In this document: in pieces, positions 1 through 6,740 of the stretch
How the letters are laid out: each line of letters opens with the position of its first letter
Position numbering within the stretch: position 1 is the first letter of the stretch
Source of the DNA: a virus
Length of the DNA stretch: 34,836 nt
Reading direction: 5' to 3' (one strand)
IMG/VR virus record: IMGVR_UViG_3300032086_001876
Span: 1-34,836 of that record
Made by a program: the position numbers and the translations under genes
The notes under the pieces: generated by a model
Database searches by the model: none
Seen by the model: the letters and a program-made list of their open reading frames with translations, nothing else
What the model was told of the DNA's origin: nothing

Positions 1-91
1 GCATCACATTGGCAGCTGCTATGCCTGCCAAGGCTGATTTGACGCACAAGATCATGTCATCAGTGTCACTGCAAGTTGGTGGCGCGGTAAC
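1..91. repeat. Terminal direct repeat, left copy (circular overlap)
   Basis: Bases 1-91 are identical to 34746-34836 at the far end of the window. The repeat lies inside one coding sequence and the join keeps its reading frame and signal peptide intact. It is therefore best read as the overlap left when a circular or circularly permuted genome was assembled, not as a biological terminal repeat. Its odd length fits a de Bruijn k-mer overlap. Unique genome length is 34,745 bp. Confidence 0.93.
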
Positions 92-467
92 AAGTGCAGA
101 TCGGATTGGCAGCTCATTTCAAATCAGTGGCACAGGCATAGATACCACTGACTCCAATACAGCCAACACTGTTTCAGCTGGAACAATCACAAGCGGCGTA
201 TATTCGCCCGGCACGATTGCAGCCACTCAAGACACCCCAGGTGAAGCCTTTAGCTTCAGCCAGAGCTATACGCAGGCTGATGTGATTCCCACAGCCGCAG
301 TGACGACAGGCAATGCCGCCAACTTTGGCAGCGTTGTTAGCACTGCTGCAGGCACCGCAGGCGACCTGGCAGGCACAATCGCTTCAGATGGAGCTATGAG
401 CATCACGGCCGGTTCGGGGAATACTCTGGCTATCGGTCAGCTGACCACCGAGCTGACCATCAAATGA
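1..467 (+). CDS. Exported phage protein 1 (5' end cut by window edge)
   Basis: This is the main part of a gene that begins at 34721 and runs across the circular join; complete, it encodes 163 residues. The true N-terminus starts MNRALLVLSITLAAAMPAKA, a clear Sec signal peptide with an AKA cleavage site before DLTHK. The mature part is rich in Ser, Thr, Gly and Ala with little charge, suggesting a beta-rich secreted or surface protein. It is the first of three adjacent signal-peptide proteins downstream of a holin-like gene. Its start overlaps the holin-like stop, and its own stop overlaps the next start (ATGA), so translation is coupled. The apparent start near base 9 is an artefact of the linear cut. 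I do not recognise a functional family. Confidence 0.8.
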   Translation, partial: ITLAAAMPAKADLTHKIMSSVSLQVGGAVTSADRIGSSFQISGTGIDTTDSNTANTVSAGTITSGVYSPGTIAATQDTPGEAFSFSQSYTQADVIPTAAVTTGNAANFGSVVSTAAGTAGDLAGTIASDGAMSITAGSGNTLAIGQLTTELTIK

Positions 468-886
468 TTTTGCTGCTGTTGTTGTTAATCGCCGCTCCAG
501 CAGCGGCGGTTCCTGTTACCCCAAATTTTTCCCAGGGGTCCCTCAGTTCAACGACAACAACAAAAACTAAAGTCAATGAGGTCATCAACTCTTATGAGTA
601 CCGCACGGGTTATGAGATGACCGTTTCTGGAACAAACATTGCTCCGAAAAACGGTGAACTCACCCCACGCGAGTTGACCACAATCGTCAACGATGTAAAC
701 GGCATCACCAGCACTTGGACTGGTCTTAATCCAGCTGATAGACCAAGCTGGAGCATCGTCAACGAAGGCGGCAGTTTCCAGCTTCTCGAAACTTTTAACG
801 GCCCTGGGCTTGTGAACCACACGATCATCAACCGCGAAACTGACATCGAGTCGGTTAACGAGACGATTAGCACCTTCACCCAATGA
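464..886 (+). CDS. Exported phage protein 2, hypothetical
   Basis: 140 residues. The first 15 or so residues are a Leu run ending in AAPAAA, a signal peptide without the usual basic n-region, with cleavage likely before VPVTP. The mature protein is polar, with a Thr/Lys stretch (TTTTKTKVNEV) and alternating beta-type sequence. The start overlaps the upstream stop and the stop overlaps the downstream start (both ATGA), so all three exported-protein genes behave as one coupled unit. Its place directly downstream of a holin-like gene suggests envelope action late in infection, but it could also be a virion or host-surface protein. No catalytic motif is visible. Confidence 0.8.
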   Translation: MILLLLLLIAAPAAAVPVTPNFSQGSLSSTTTTKTKVNEVINSYEYRTGYEMTVSGTNIAPKNGELTPRELTTIVNDVNGITSTWTGLNPADRPSWSIVNEGGSFQLLETFNGPGLVNHTIINRETDIESVNETISTFTQ

Positions 887-1590
887 AGCGAGTTATCGCA
901 GCCTTTTTGCTGCTTTCCGCTCCAGCTCAAGCGCAGGTAAGCAGTACAGCCGCACCAGTCGCGAACAGTAGTGGCTCAGTCACTAATCAAAATGTGAACG
1001 TAGCGCCTAGCAGCTCATTTAGTTCGACATACGGTGGCGGAATCAGCTGTCAGTCGGGCACTCTGCATATAGCCCCTTTCCTGATGAGCACTACAAGTTT
1101 TGCAAGCCCCTACGAGCCGTATTACACCGAGCCGGTTTACGACGCAGACAATCCAGGAAATATCCTCTATGAGCAACAGATTCGTACAGGCCAGAAAAAC
1201 AACTTCTCAATCAATGGCGGAATTACTGCAACCTTCTCCATCCCGCTAGATCGTCATCACGTCAGAACCTGTCGGGCAGCGGCAGAAAAACAAGTGGCAT
1301 TGCTCGAAGCAAAGATTGCTCACGAGCGCATGGTGTACGAGATAAAACGCCTCAAAAACTGCTCGGATTTGATGAAGGATGGAATCATGTTTCACCCCAG
1401 CTCGCCTTACAGAAAAATCTGTGCAGACGTAGTGCTAACCAATCCGCCAGGTACTTTGCCGCCCCATACGCATCCAATTACTTACCCAAAGCCCGCCTCA
1501 GATCGCGAATGGCTTGATTCCGGTGACGCTGCTGCGCCCGTCGCTCCTGTAAGGATTCCAGTTTCTCCTTACGGCCAAGCTTCTGATTGA
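883..1590 (+). CDS. Exported phage protein 3 with C-terminal Cys/His-rich part
   Basis: 235 residues. The signal peptide is MKRVIAAFLLLSAPAQA with cleavage before QVSST. A Ser/Asn-rich segment (about 20-50) is followed by an STYGGGISC motif, a region with SFASPYEPYY, and a helical, probably coiled segment (about 128-165, EKQVALLEAKIAHERM). Next come Cys-containing NCSDLMKDGIMFHP and KICADVVLTNP and a His-rich PPHTHP. I recall similar exported proteins from marine cyanophages, function unknown; this was not checked. The last 113 bases overlap the 3' end of the opposite-strand gene ending at 1478, so the C-terminal tail shares DNA with another real gene. Confidence 0.8.
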   Translation: MKRVIAAFLLLSAPAQAQVSSTAAPVANSSGSVTNQNVNVAPSSSFSSTYGGGISCQSGTLHIAPFLMSTTSFASPYEPYYTEPVYDADNPGNILYEQQIRTGQKNNFSINGGITATFSIPLDRHHVRTCRAAAEKQVALLEAKIAHERMVYEIKRLKNCSDLMKDGIMFHPSSPYRKICADVVLTNPPGTLPPHTHPITYPKPASDREWLDSGDAAAPVAPVRIPVSPYGQASD

Positions 1591-2338
1591 TCTTCTTCAC
1601 CACTTTCTTTGTCACCGGTTTGGCTAGCTTTTGCAGCACTGATGCGATGGGCTTGGCAAAAATTGCCGTTGATGTAGCTACGGCAGCCGTAAGGCTTACG
1701 GACGTCAACGGTCCAGCGTCAGGCAGATAATTATTCACTACTTGGCTGACTGGCACAGGGTCCCACAGCTTGATGCACTCGCCGTTTTGCATCTCATAAC
1801 CGGCTAAGACCTCTGTCCCTAATTTGTTAAACGATCCGATTTCTTTTGACCCAAAAGGTGGGCACGGCTTGTTCACTGCCAGATTTGAAATGTCGAGACT
1901 TGCACTTGGCGGATTGGGGAGAGTTGCTGGAGCCGGACTTGAAACCTCTGGCTCTTTTTCTTTCTTTGCGGCTCTTTTAGTGGCCTTGGTCGCGCTCTCT
2001 AGAACCTTGTCCGCAGTTTCAGCATCAACAGCAGGGGCTTCTGTTGGGGCGACTTCTGGTGCTGTCGTCGCTAAAGCAGGATTGAAAACTGGTGGGTTGT
2101 AAGACGGCATCGTTCCGTCACACAGAACGAAGTTGCCGTTCGGATCAGTGTCGTAAGCGTCTTTGTTGCCGGGCTGTGTGTTCCTGGTTTCTACGCATCC
2201 AGGGACCTGGGCAATAGGAAAGCCGAGCAACAGAGTTACCGGCGGTTCAGCTGGGATACTCTGAGGCGGCAGTGCTTGCCAGCTTGGAATCTCTGGAACA
2301 GAGATGACTGGCAACTTAATTTCAGGAATCTCCGGCAT
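1478..2338 (-). CDS. Proline-rich membrane protein, cyanophage-like
   Basis: 286 residues. The N-terminus is a proline-rich repeat-like segment (MPEIPEIKLPVISVPEIP). A region with paired cysteines (GCVET, LCDGT) is followed by an Ala/Glu/Lys-rich linker (about 90-135), then a second Cys region (KPCPPFG, GECIKLWDP). A hydrophobic stretch near residues 205-235 (SVSLTAAVATSTAIFAKP) precedes a very basic tail. This looks like a large periplasmic or virion part tethered by a C-terminal membrane helix, with the basic tail in the cytoplasm. I recall similar proteins among marine cyanophages without an assigned function. The start codon shares a CATG with the start of the opposite gene, and the 3' end overlaps the convergent exported-protein gene. 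Confidence 0.78.
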   Translation of the reverse strand: MPEIPEIKLPVISVPEIPSWQALPPQSIPAEPPVTLLLGFPIAQVPGCVETRNTQPGNKDAYDTDPNGNFVLCDGTMPSYNPPVFNPALATTAPEVAPTEAPAVDAETADKVLESATKATKRAAKKEKEPEVSSPAPATLPNPPSASLDISNLAVNKPCPPFGSKEIGSFNKLGTEVLAGYEMQNGECIKLWDPVPVSQVVNNYLPDAGPLTSVSLTAAVATSTAIFAKPIASVLQKLAKPVTKKVVKKINQKLGRKEKLESLQERRAQQRHRNQAIRDLRRALGK

Positions 2339-2651
2339 GAAGTCCGAACGGTTTACAGCAGGTCAGCTCTGGATTGAACGTAACCGTAGACGCGAAGGAC
2401 CGCCTGTCGTCTACACCGTATTGTGCGGCAAATCTGCCAGACCATTTACCGATCCAAAAGCAATCCTCAAATGGGTGAAGTGGCCAAAAGGCACACCAAC
2501 TGGTGATGCTCTACGTGAATGGTTGGCGTCGTTTGAGCAGAAACCTCAGGCACCCGCGCCAGAACTTGATATGGCAAAAATCAAGGCTGAAGGTTTCGGG
2601 CCTGAAGCTCATGACGACGATCCAACCGCCAACACCAAGATGGTGACCTGA
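2337..2651 (+). CDS. Hypothetical protein, 104 aa
   Basis: Reading from ATG at 2337 gives MKSERFTAGQLWIERNRRRE, then VVYTVLCGKSARPF and WVKWPKGTPTGDALREWLASF, then an acidic tail. It is soluble, with mixed alpha/beta content and no signal peptide. An in-frame upstream ATG at 2304 would add 11 residues, but these are antisense to the neighbour's N-terminus and do not look native. The chosen start overlaps by two bases the start of the minus-strand gene at 2338. The gene ends two bases before the end of the convergent gene at 2654, so this single plus-strand gene is inserted tightly among minus-strand genes. Function unknown. Confidence 0.65.
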   Translation: MKSERFTAGQLWIERNRRREGPPVVYTVLCGKSARPFTDPKAILKWVKWPKGTPTGDALREWLASFEQKPQAPAPELDMAKIKAEGFGPEAHDDDPTANTKMVT

Positions 2652-2653
2652 TC

Positions 2654-2887
2654 TCAAGGCATCTTGAACGGCACAGCCGGTCCAGTGCTACTCGGCAGTT
2701 CAGGCATCAACTCATCAACCTGAACAGGCATCATCTGCGTGACCATCTTGGTCATCTCCAGCGTTAGCTCGCTCATGTAATACTTCGTGAGCGATGGAAT
2801 CCGCGTGTAAAGCAGCACCGATCCAGCAACCATCCCCGCAGACATCGTGAATGCTGCAACGGACATCACGTTGAAAAGCTTTTGCAT
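2654..2887 (-). CDS. Small single-pass membrane protein
   Basis: 77 residues. The N-terminal hydrophobic helix spans about residues 8-28 (MSVAAFTMSAGMVAGSVLLY). It is followed by a polar, methionine-rich segment (IPSLTKYYMSELTLEMTKMV) and a proline-rich end. It has the shape of an inner-membrane anchor with a short amphipathic helix. It resembles small proteins I remember from marine cyanophages, role unknown. No Shine-Dalgarno is visible before the ATG. A terminator lies just upstream on the same strand (2901-2927), so this gene may depend on readthrough or a weak local promoter. Confidence 0.7.
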   Translation of the reverse strand: MQKLFNVMSVAAFTMSAGMVAGSVLLYTRIPSLTKYYMSELTLEMTKMVTQMMPVQVDELMPELPSSTGPAVPFKMP

Positions 2888-2900
2888 GGTGATTTCAGAT

Positions 2901-2927
2901 AAAACAAAAGGCCCCCTTTCGGGAGCC
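2901..2927 (-). terminator. Rho-independent terminator after the beta-barrel gene
   Basis: On the minus strand GGCTCCC, loop GAAA, GGGGGCC forms a 7-bp stem (one G-T pair) with a GNRA tetraloop, followed by TTTTGTTTT. It starts about 40 bases after the stop of the 2967-3329 gene and precedes the 2654-2887 gene. Confidence 0.8.
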
Positions 2928-2966
2928 TGATGTCGGTCTGTGTGAGAAACCTACAGTTGTTATAGC

Positions 2967-3329
2967 TCAGAAGCTGTACTTCAGGCCAAGCTTGCTACCA
3001 ACTGAAAGTTCGTCGCCAGTGATGCCGCTCAGCTCACCGTAAACAGACACGTTTTCGGAAGCTTGAATAGCACCGCCAAACTTGCCGGCAAATTCAACTT
3101 CGTTCTCAGCGCCGTTAGGCATCACGATTGCAGGTCCACCCTGGATGTAATAGCTGTAAACGCCAGAAGAACCTTCGTAACCTACATCGAGCGTTAGCGT
3201 TCCACCCAGGTACTCGTCACCGTAGGAACCCCCATTGAATTCAGGGTTCACGTAGACGTTCGCGAGCGCAGGAGATGCCAGCGCAGCTGCTGAAACGGCG
3301 ACACCACTCGCAATGAGAAGTTTGAACAT
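2967..3329 (-). CDS. Exported outer-membrane beta-barrel-like protein
   Basis: 120 residues. The signal peptide MFKLLIASGVAVSAAALASP ends in ALA, with cleavage before NVYVNPE. The mature part alternates hydrophobic and polar residues in short Gly-bounded strands and ends in LGLKYSF, with a C-terminal Phe as in outer-membrane barrels recognised by BamA. It contains only enough sequence for a small barrel of about 6-8 strands. A phage-encoded outer-membrane protein could alter host receptors, block superinfection or help lysis; the sequence does not decide between these. It lies downstream of the tail-fibre block on the same strand and is followed by a strong terminator. Confidence 0.72.
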   Translation of the reverse strand: MFKLLIASGVAVSAAALASPALANVYVNPEFNGGSYGDEYLGGTLTLDVGYEGSSGVYSYYIQGGPAIVMPNGAENEVEFAGKFGGAIQASENVSVYGELSGITGDELSVGSKLGLKYSF

Positions 3330-3340
3330 TGGAAAGAGGA

Positions 3341-3466
3341 TTAACGTTTTCCCTGTCCACGATACTTCTTACGTCCATGGGACGGTCTTGAATGTGATCC
3401 ATTTCCCTGACGTGTCTTTTTAGGCTTGCTAGGGACAAAATTTTGTCCGTTAAGTGACTTAGCCAT
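3341..3466 (-). CDS. Small basic protein, 41 aa
   Basis: The product starts MAKSLNGQNFVPSKPKKTRQ and ends in a basic Gly/Arg/Lys segment (GRKKYRGQGKR). The ATG overlaps the stop of the upstream gene (ATGA). It is highly charged, probably disordered and possibly nucleic-acid binding. The opening MAKSLNGQNF recalls a tiny protein I remember in many marine cyanophages; this is recollection, not a search. It ends 11 bases before the beta-barrel gene. Confidence 0.65.
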   Translation of the reverse strand: MAKSLNGQNFVPSKPKKTRQGNGSHSRPSHGRKKYRGQGKR

Positions 3467-3636
3467 CAGTAGCCGTCAGTTGAATCTAAGTTTTGATACT
3501 TGGCAGCCAAGCCCGTGAACAAGCCGTGCATTGGATGCGAAATCATGTCCCGGCCATCGAGGAAGAACAATTCTTCGAGCCACAGCGTTCGTGATTTTTG
3601 GCAAGCAACATCAGTCGCGCCATAGCTGGCGGTCAT
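3466..3636 (-). CDS. Hypothetical protein, 56 aa
   Basis: From ATG at 3636 the product reads MTASYGATDVACQKSRTLWL, a helical segment, then SHPMHGLFTGL and a short polar tail. An upstream in-frame ATG at 3657 adds seven residues. The stop overlaps the start of the 41-aa basic protein (ATGA), so the two are coupled. It is soluble with no known domain. Its place just downstream of the fibre genes and the link to the 41-aa protein support a real gene. Confidence 0.6.
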   Translation of the reverse strand: MTASYGATDVACQKSRTLWLEELFFLDGRDMISHPMHGLFTGLAAKYQNLDSTDGY

Positions 3637-3677
3637 CAAAGGGTCAGGGCGTTGCATCAGGAAAGCTCACGGTTGAA

Positions 3678-3995
3678 TTACTCTTCAGCCTCAGCGTTTG
3701 GATCTTCCCAAAGGCAAGACTCCTCGTTTAAGACCGCAGACTCAAACGGCTTAGGCGCGATGAAGGCATCTCTGCCTGCGTCGTAAGCATATCCAGTCCC
3801 AGCAAAGTTTTTGCGGAAAGGCGTTCCATCGTTCACATGAACACCCCCAGCGGTGTTGTAGCTGGTGCGTTTGCAGGTCAAGCCACGAAAATTGCCGTAA
3901 TGCTGTTCCCAGTCGACACCATCTGTGCCCTCGTCTACGCCGACGATGACTTCAACAACAATGTTGTTCTCGTCCAAAAATGCGTAATGGGCCAT
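3678..3995 (-). CDS. Tail-fibre-associated hypothetical protein
   Basis: 105 residues from ATG at 3995; GTG at 3998 is also in frame. It starts MAHYAFLDENNIVVEVIVGV, carries a central TSYNT segment, then FRKNFAGTGYAYDAGRDAF and IAPKPFESAVLNEESCLWED. The FRKNxAGxGYxYD...F(I/V)xPKP pattern is familiar from small proteins next to tail fibres in marine phages. They may be fibre-assembly or fibre-capping factors, but none is characterised to my knowledge. The start overlaps the polyglycine adhesin stop (TGATG), consistent with a dedicated partner or chaperone of that fibre. Confidence 0.7.
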   Translation of the reverse strand: MAHYAFLDENNIVVEVIVGVDEGTDGVDWEQHYGNFRGLTCKRTSYNTAGGVHVNDGTPFRKNFAGTGYAYDAGRDAFIAPKPFESAVLNEESCLWEDPNAEAEE

Positions 3996-4897
3996 CACTC
4001 TGAGAATTGAACGTTGCCAGTTCCGGCGGTGATTGTTGTCACCTTATCTGTTCCATCCGTAGCCGTTGAAAGAGTTAAACCACCACCAGGATTTGAGATC
4101 GTGTAAGTGTTTGCATAGCGGAGAATAACGACGCCAGATCCTCCAGGGCCTCCAAGGCTGATGTTTCCTGCAAATTGGCCACCACCACCGCCGCCTCCGC
4201 CAGTGTTAGCAGTGGCAGACGATGGAGCGCTAAAGCCGCTAGTACCGTTGGCGCCACCACCAGATCCACCGCTTCCTTCAAAAGGACCAAAAGCGAATTG
4301 GCCACCGCCACCGCCGCCACCACCTCGCGTCACGCTGGTTCCGGTAATTGCTGAGGCCAAGCCATCACCACCGTCACCAGCACCAGAACTGGTGCCATCC
4401 GCGCCAGCCGCGCCAGCACCACCACCACCAGAACCGGCTGCAATAGAAATTTGCGCACCACCATCTGAACCTTGACCGCTTGTTCCAGAACCGCTTGCTG
4501 AACCGTTAGCGCCACCACCACCAGAACCACCATCTCCAGCACTTCGGTCACCACCACTACCGCCGTCACCGGCAGCACCACCGCCACCGCCTGTCGAAGT
4601 AATTGTTGCGAACGTGGAATTATTTCCGTTTACACCTGGAATATCACCAGCGCCGCTACCTCCCGCACCACCAGCGCCAACGGTCACTGAATAGTTTGTG
4701 CTGACTGCAAAAGAAAATTCAGCCTCTGCAGCACTATTGCCGCCTGAAGTGCTGTAAGACGTTCTATAACCACCAGCGCCACCACCGCCGCCGCCTTTAC
4801 CGCCACCGCCTCCACCAGCGATGACAAGGTAATGCAACGTAGGACCTGTCGCCCCCGAGTCAGCACTCGTTGCTAGAAGCATCTGAATGATGCTCAT
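3995..4897 (-). CDS. Polyglycine-rich tail adhesin
   Basis: 300 residues. A short N-terminal segment leads into HYLVIAGGGGGGKGG, then long alternating blocks of Gly-rich runs (eight or more Gly) and short variable segments (about residues 28-265). It closes with GGPGGSGVVILRYAN and a polar C-terminal domain. Gly-rich motifs of this sort form polyglycine-II sandwich folds in receptor-binding tips such as T4-type gp38 adhesins; variable loops between the runs bind the host surface. I infer a distal adhesin. It overlaps the next fibre gene by one base and is the last large fibre gene in the operon. Low-complexity GGN codons make it prone to recombination and length change. Confidence 0.8.
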   Translation of the reverse strand: MSIIQMLLATSADSGATGPTLHYLVIAGGGGGGKGGGGGGAGGYRTSYSTSGGNSAAEAEFSFAVSTNYSVTVGAGGAGGSGAGDIPGVNGNNSTFATITSTGGGGGAAGDGGSGGDRSAGDGGSGGGGANGSASGSGTSGQGSDGGAQISIAAGSGGGGAGAAGADGTSSGAGDGGDGLASAITGTSVTRGGGGGGGGQFAFGPFEGSGGSGGGANGTSGFSAPSSATANTGGGGGGGGQFAGNISLGGPGGSGVVILRYANTYTISNPGGGLTLSTATDGTDKVTTITAGTGNVQFSE

Positions 4898-5532
4898 TAG
4901 CTCAGCCCCGCACCAGAAATTACAAACTCATTTGATGCCACACAAAGCACGGTGCAGATGCCACGTTGAGCCAGCGTACGGTTGCCGGTGTCTGCCGTTC
5001 CAGCGCTACGCAAAGTGACTGACGAGCCTTGAGTAATAGTTTGGTCTGAGCTGCTGTCGTTGTAAATAGTCACTGCATCGCCAGCAGAAAACACACCAGA
5101 TGGAACAGTTACACCGCCAGTTGTGATGTTGATGTGCTTGCCAAGATCTCCAACAACAAGCGTATAGGCAGCGGTTTTGCTGTTTTGCGGAATGGAGCGA
5201 ACACCACCCTTTGAGTCCTGAATGTCCTCACCGCTTCCTGTAGAAGACGTTCGAGCAACCAACAATCGACCTGAACTGTCAACACGAAGGCGCTCACTAC
5301 CTTCAGTTGTGACCTTGAAATGACCATCTGACCCAGTATCGACAACCTCAGCTTCTGTGTTGCCCTCAGTAATTTTGTCGACTGAGACGTTTGATCCAAC
5401 TTCAACAACCGTTCCACCATCAGTCTTGGTGAAGACACCACCATCGGTGGTATTGATAGCGAGTTCACCTACAACAAGATCTGAGGCCCCAGGGTCAGAG
5501 GTGCCACGCTTCTGCTTAATTGTGTTCGCCAT
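4897..5532 (-). CDS. Tail-fibre protein, short
   Basis: 211 residues. The N-terminus MANTIKQKRGTSDPGASDLV is a fibre-attachment motif also present in the next fibre protein (MANTIRLKKR). GELAINTTDGGVFTKTDGGT follows, then a beta-rich centre with ERLRVDSSGRLLVARTSS (a motif shared with the 7370-9193 fibre) and a C-terminal jelly-roll-like segment (about 115-211, TLVVGDLGKHINIT). The shared N-terminus suggests that both proteins dock to the same tail site or to each other. It overlaps both neighbours by one base at the stop/start. Confidence 0.8.
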   Translation of the reverse strand: MANTIKQKRGTSDPGASDLVVGELAINTTDGGVFTKTDGGTVVEVGSNVSVDKITEGNTEAEVVDTGSDGHFKVTTEGSERLRVDSSGRLLVARTSSTGSGEDIQDSKGGVRSIPQNSKTAAYTLVVGDLGKHINITTGGVTVPSGVFSAGDAVTIYNDSSSDQTITQGSSVTLRSAGTADTGNRTLAQRGICTVLCVASNEFVISGAGLS

Positions 5533-6737
5533 CAGAACGTACCGCCGTCAATATCAAAACCACTCGTAGCACCATCCTCCAGGAAAGTCACAAGGTCAGA
5601 AAGTGCGACCTGCTTCATAGTGCCTGCGTCGTTCATCACCATGCGGTCAGCTGTTGCAAGCGTTGTTGACGTTGCTGAAGTGTTGCCATCAATGATGTTC
5701 AGCTCGGTCGTTGTAACCGTTGCCCCGTCAAGGATGTTCAGCTCAGAAGCCGTTGACGTGACTCCATCGAGAATGTTTAGCTCAGACGTTGTTGCAGTAA
5801 CGCCGTCAAGAATGTTCAGTTCAGCGGTCGTTGAAGTGACACCATCGAGGATGTTCAACTCAGCAGCAGTTGAAGTCACCCCATCAAGAATGTTCAGCTC
5901 AGCGGTGGTGACTGTCGCTCCATCAAGAATCTGAACTTCTGTAGAGGTCAGCGCAGCAAGTGCTGCTGATGCTCCAGATTGGCAACCAGAAAGGTTGTCC
6001 AGATCCGCGTCGTAAGCCTGAACATCACTGCCGATTGCTACACCAAGGTTTGTGCGTGCAGCTGATGCAGTTGACGCTCCAGTGCCACCGTGCGCAACAC
6101 CGATGTCAGTGCCGTTCCAAGTTCCTGTGGCGATGGTGCCAACAGAGGTAAGGCTGGAGCCAGTAACACCAGAACCAAGAGTGCTACCGCTAAGAACGCT
6201 GGTGCCATTGATTTTGAATTCTTTGCCGGATGCGAGGTCAATGTGTTCACTGCTAGTCCAGCTGTCAGTTGCGTTTAGCCAGCGAAACAGCTTGTCAGTT
6301 GCACCCTTAAGACTGATGCCTCCGCCGTCAGCTGTTGAATCAGTCGGGCTGGCGACGTTGCCCAACGTGATGTTTTTATCGGCTACATCGACTTGAGTGC
6401 TGTTGACCGTTGTGGTCGTACCAGACACGGTCAGGTCACCTGAAACCGTCAGGTTGTTGCTGAAAGTCGTGTTGCCCGAAAGCGTTGCGCCGCTAAGGTC
6501 AACCGTTCCGGTAAAAGTCTTGTTGCCGCTAATCGTTTGATTGGTCGTCAGCGTTGTAAACGCACCAGATCCGGCAATCGAAATAACAGAACTGGCAGCA
6601 CCTCCACCGGCATCACCAAAGCCATAGTACAAAATATTGTCAACTTCAGAATAGGCGGGTTCGCTGGGTGCCAGGCTGCTAGGAGCACCAGACGCACCAC
6701 CAGATGCACGTTTCTTCAGGCGAATGGTGTTAGCCAT
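5532..6737 (-). CDS. Tail-fibre protein with seven ELNILDG repeats
   Basis: 401 residues. An N-terminal attachment motif (MANTIRLKKR) is followed by a beta-rich shaft with Thr/Ser/Gly repeats (SGNKTFTGTVDLSGATLSGN; LTVSGDLTVSGTTTT). A DKLFRWLNATDSWTSSEHI segment comes next, then VAHGGTGASTASAARTNLG, a common fibre motif. Seven tandem 13-residue repeats built on ELNILDG(V/A)T occupy about residues 267-355, before a short C-terminal cap. Such repeats usually make elongated trimeric fibres, and repeat number can change length. It lies between the other fibre genes and is co-transcribed with them. Confidence 0.85.
   Translation of the reverse strand: MANTIRLKKRASGGASGAPSSLAPSEPAYSEVDNILYYGFGDAGGGAASSVISIAGSGAFTTLTTNQTISGNKTFTGTVDLSGATLSGNTTFSNNLTVSGDLTVSGTTTTVNSTQVDVADKNITLGNVASPTDSTADGGGISLKGATDKLFRWLNATDSWTSSEHIDLASGKEFKINGTSVLSGSTLGSGVTGSSLTSVGTIATGTWNGTDIGVAHGGTGASTASAARTNLGVAIGSDVQAYDADLDNLSGCQSGASAALAALTSTEVQILDGATVTTAELNILDGVTSTAAELNILDGVTSTTAELNILDGVTATTSELNILDGVTSTASELNILDGATVTTTELNIIDGNTSATSTTLATADRMVMNDAGTMKQVALSDLVTFLEDGATSGFDIDGGTF
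5676..5939 (-). repeat. Seven tandem 39-bp repeats in fibre gene
   Basis: The core Glu codons of each unit fall at residues 267, 280, 293, 306, 319, 332 and 345 of the fibre, an exact 13-residue (39-bp) period. Internal units are nearly identical in protein (ELNILDGVTS(T/A)), while third codon positions vary, so selection acts on the protein. First and last units are degenerate (EVQILDG, ELNIIDG). Confidence 0.9.
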
Positions 6738-6740
6738 GGC

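Noticed and set aside
1-91. Terminal repeats as biological phage ends or LTR
   Set aside because: The repeat falls inside a coding sequence, is short and exact, and the junction restores a complete gene, matching an assembly overlap.
3241-3438. 65-aa minus-strand frame across the barrel signal peptide
   Set aside because: It overlaps two better-supported genes (the barrel protein and the 41-aa basic protein) in another frame.
4161-4475. Proline-rich open frame on the plus strand
   Set aside because: It is the complement of Gly codons (GGN/GGT) of the polyglycine adhesin; low complexity on one strand makes the other strand open.
5620-5934. Plus-strand repetitive open frame
   Set aside because: Shadow of the fibre repeats; its 13-residue periodicity is the complement of the real gene.
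5676-5939. Regularly spaced direct repeats resembling a CRISPR array
   Set aside because: The repeats have an exact 39-bp period without spacers and encode conserved 13-residue ELNILDG units inside a long fibre gene.
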